Origin: Ricinus communis
Lineage: Eukaryota; Streptophyta; Magnoliopsida; Malpighiales; Euphorbiaceae
Direction: 5' to 3'
Assembly: GCF_019578655.1 (NCBI RefSeq)
Contig: NC_063265.1
Coordinates: 11,628,501-11,692,500 of the forward strand
Length of the DNA: 64,000 nucleotides
A program made the position numbers and the translations under genes. Under the pieces are notes generated by a model, which made no database searches, had not been told where the DNA came from, and saw only the letters and a program-made list of their open reading frames with translations. Each line of letters begins with the position of its first letter. Within the stretch, counting starts at the first letter, position 1. Below are positions 63,428-64,000 of this stretch, one piece after another.

Positions 63428-64000
63428 GTATGCAACAACCTCACTCTTGCAATTAACTCAAAGGCACTAGAAATTTAACTTTAAAAAAAAATGCACCCCA
63501 AGTTCTGATTGTTGTTAAACACTGTGAATCTTTCTGGGCGTCATAATTTTACATTTTGTTATTTGTTGGCTTATGCTTTTGTATGTAACAGGTACAAGTA
63601 ATATATAGATGGTCAGTGATAGATAGTTGTTCTTATCTGAGGGGTTGGGTATGACCTTCATGGATACTAATTCTTTTTTTTTTTTTATTGGCTTGTTCGA
63701 TACCGATTCCGTTAAATATTAAGATTTGAATGAAAGTATAGTGTGACAAAACTTTTACATAGACACAGAAGTTTACTTTTGATTTTGGAATTTCAATACC
63801 TTTTCAATTCTCAATGTGTAAACACCTAAAAATAGAACTTCTAATGACCACTTTTTCAATCACCTTCAAGCCATCTGCTTGCTTTTTGCATCCTTCTATA
63901 AGGTTTTCTTGCATATTAAATTATATTGAAGACCCCGTGGTACTTATCAACCTCTTAAATTCCAGTGAAGAATTTTTATAGTAATCAGGTTTTGGCTTTG

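Overview
The window is nuclear DNA from a flowering plant, most likely a eudicot of the rosid group. The genes have many GT-AG introns, the intergenic DNA is very AT-rich, and the proteins are plant families throughout: a TIR-type NBS-LRR receptor, a P-class PPR protein, a DRB protein, HASTY and a vacuolar NHX antiporter. A Malpighiales species is my guess from the look of the proteins; I cannot name the species. Identifications come from recognising protein families by eye, and exon borders come from splice motifs plus reading-frame continuity; no database was searched.

Layout. 0.4-0.74 kb (+): last exon of a phytyl ester synthase-type plastid acyltransferase, followed by a four-copy 42-bp tandem repeat. 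2.6-3.8 kb (+): a plant-specific gene of unknown function broken by about three frameshifts. 4.5-8.5 kb (-): a five-exon TIR-NBS-LRR gene whose TIR exon has a frameshift. 11.4-13.1 kb (-): an intronless PPR gene. 13.1-18.4 kb: AT-rich intergenic DNA with a copia retrotransposon remnant. 18.4-22.5 kb (+): a DRB2-like double-stranded RNA-binding protein. 23.3-27.2 kb (+): NOP58. 29.3-34.2 kb (+): a CDK-like, probably N-myristoylated kinase. 35.3-44.4 kb (+): HASTY, 22 exons. 46.3-46.6 kb (+): a two-exon gene for a 73-residue Cys/Gly/Pro/His-rich protein. 47.9-56.7 kb (-): eIF2B epsilon, 15 exons, with a piece of plastid DNA carrying a truncated trnE in one intron. 56.7-62.4 kb: AT-rich intergenic DNA. 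62.4 kb to the end (+): the first exons of an NHX1/NHX2-type Na+(K+)/H+ antiporter.

How the genes relate. Most are housekeeping genes that act separately: snoRNP assembly (NOP58), translation initiation (eIF2B), small-RNA export and biogenesis (HASTY, DRB), organelle RNA processing (PPR) and vacuolar ion exchange (NHX). From memory, NOP58, a CDK-like kinase, HASTY and NHX2 are also neighbours on Arabidopsis chromosome 3 (around At3g05030-At3g05060), so this looks like a conserved ancestral block. I found no clearly new biological system. The items most worth a second look are the plastid insertion, the damaged TNL, the small Cys-rich gene, the repeats in the DRB tail and the 42-bp tandem repeat.
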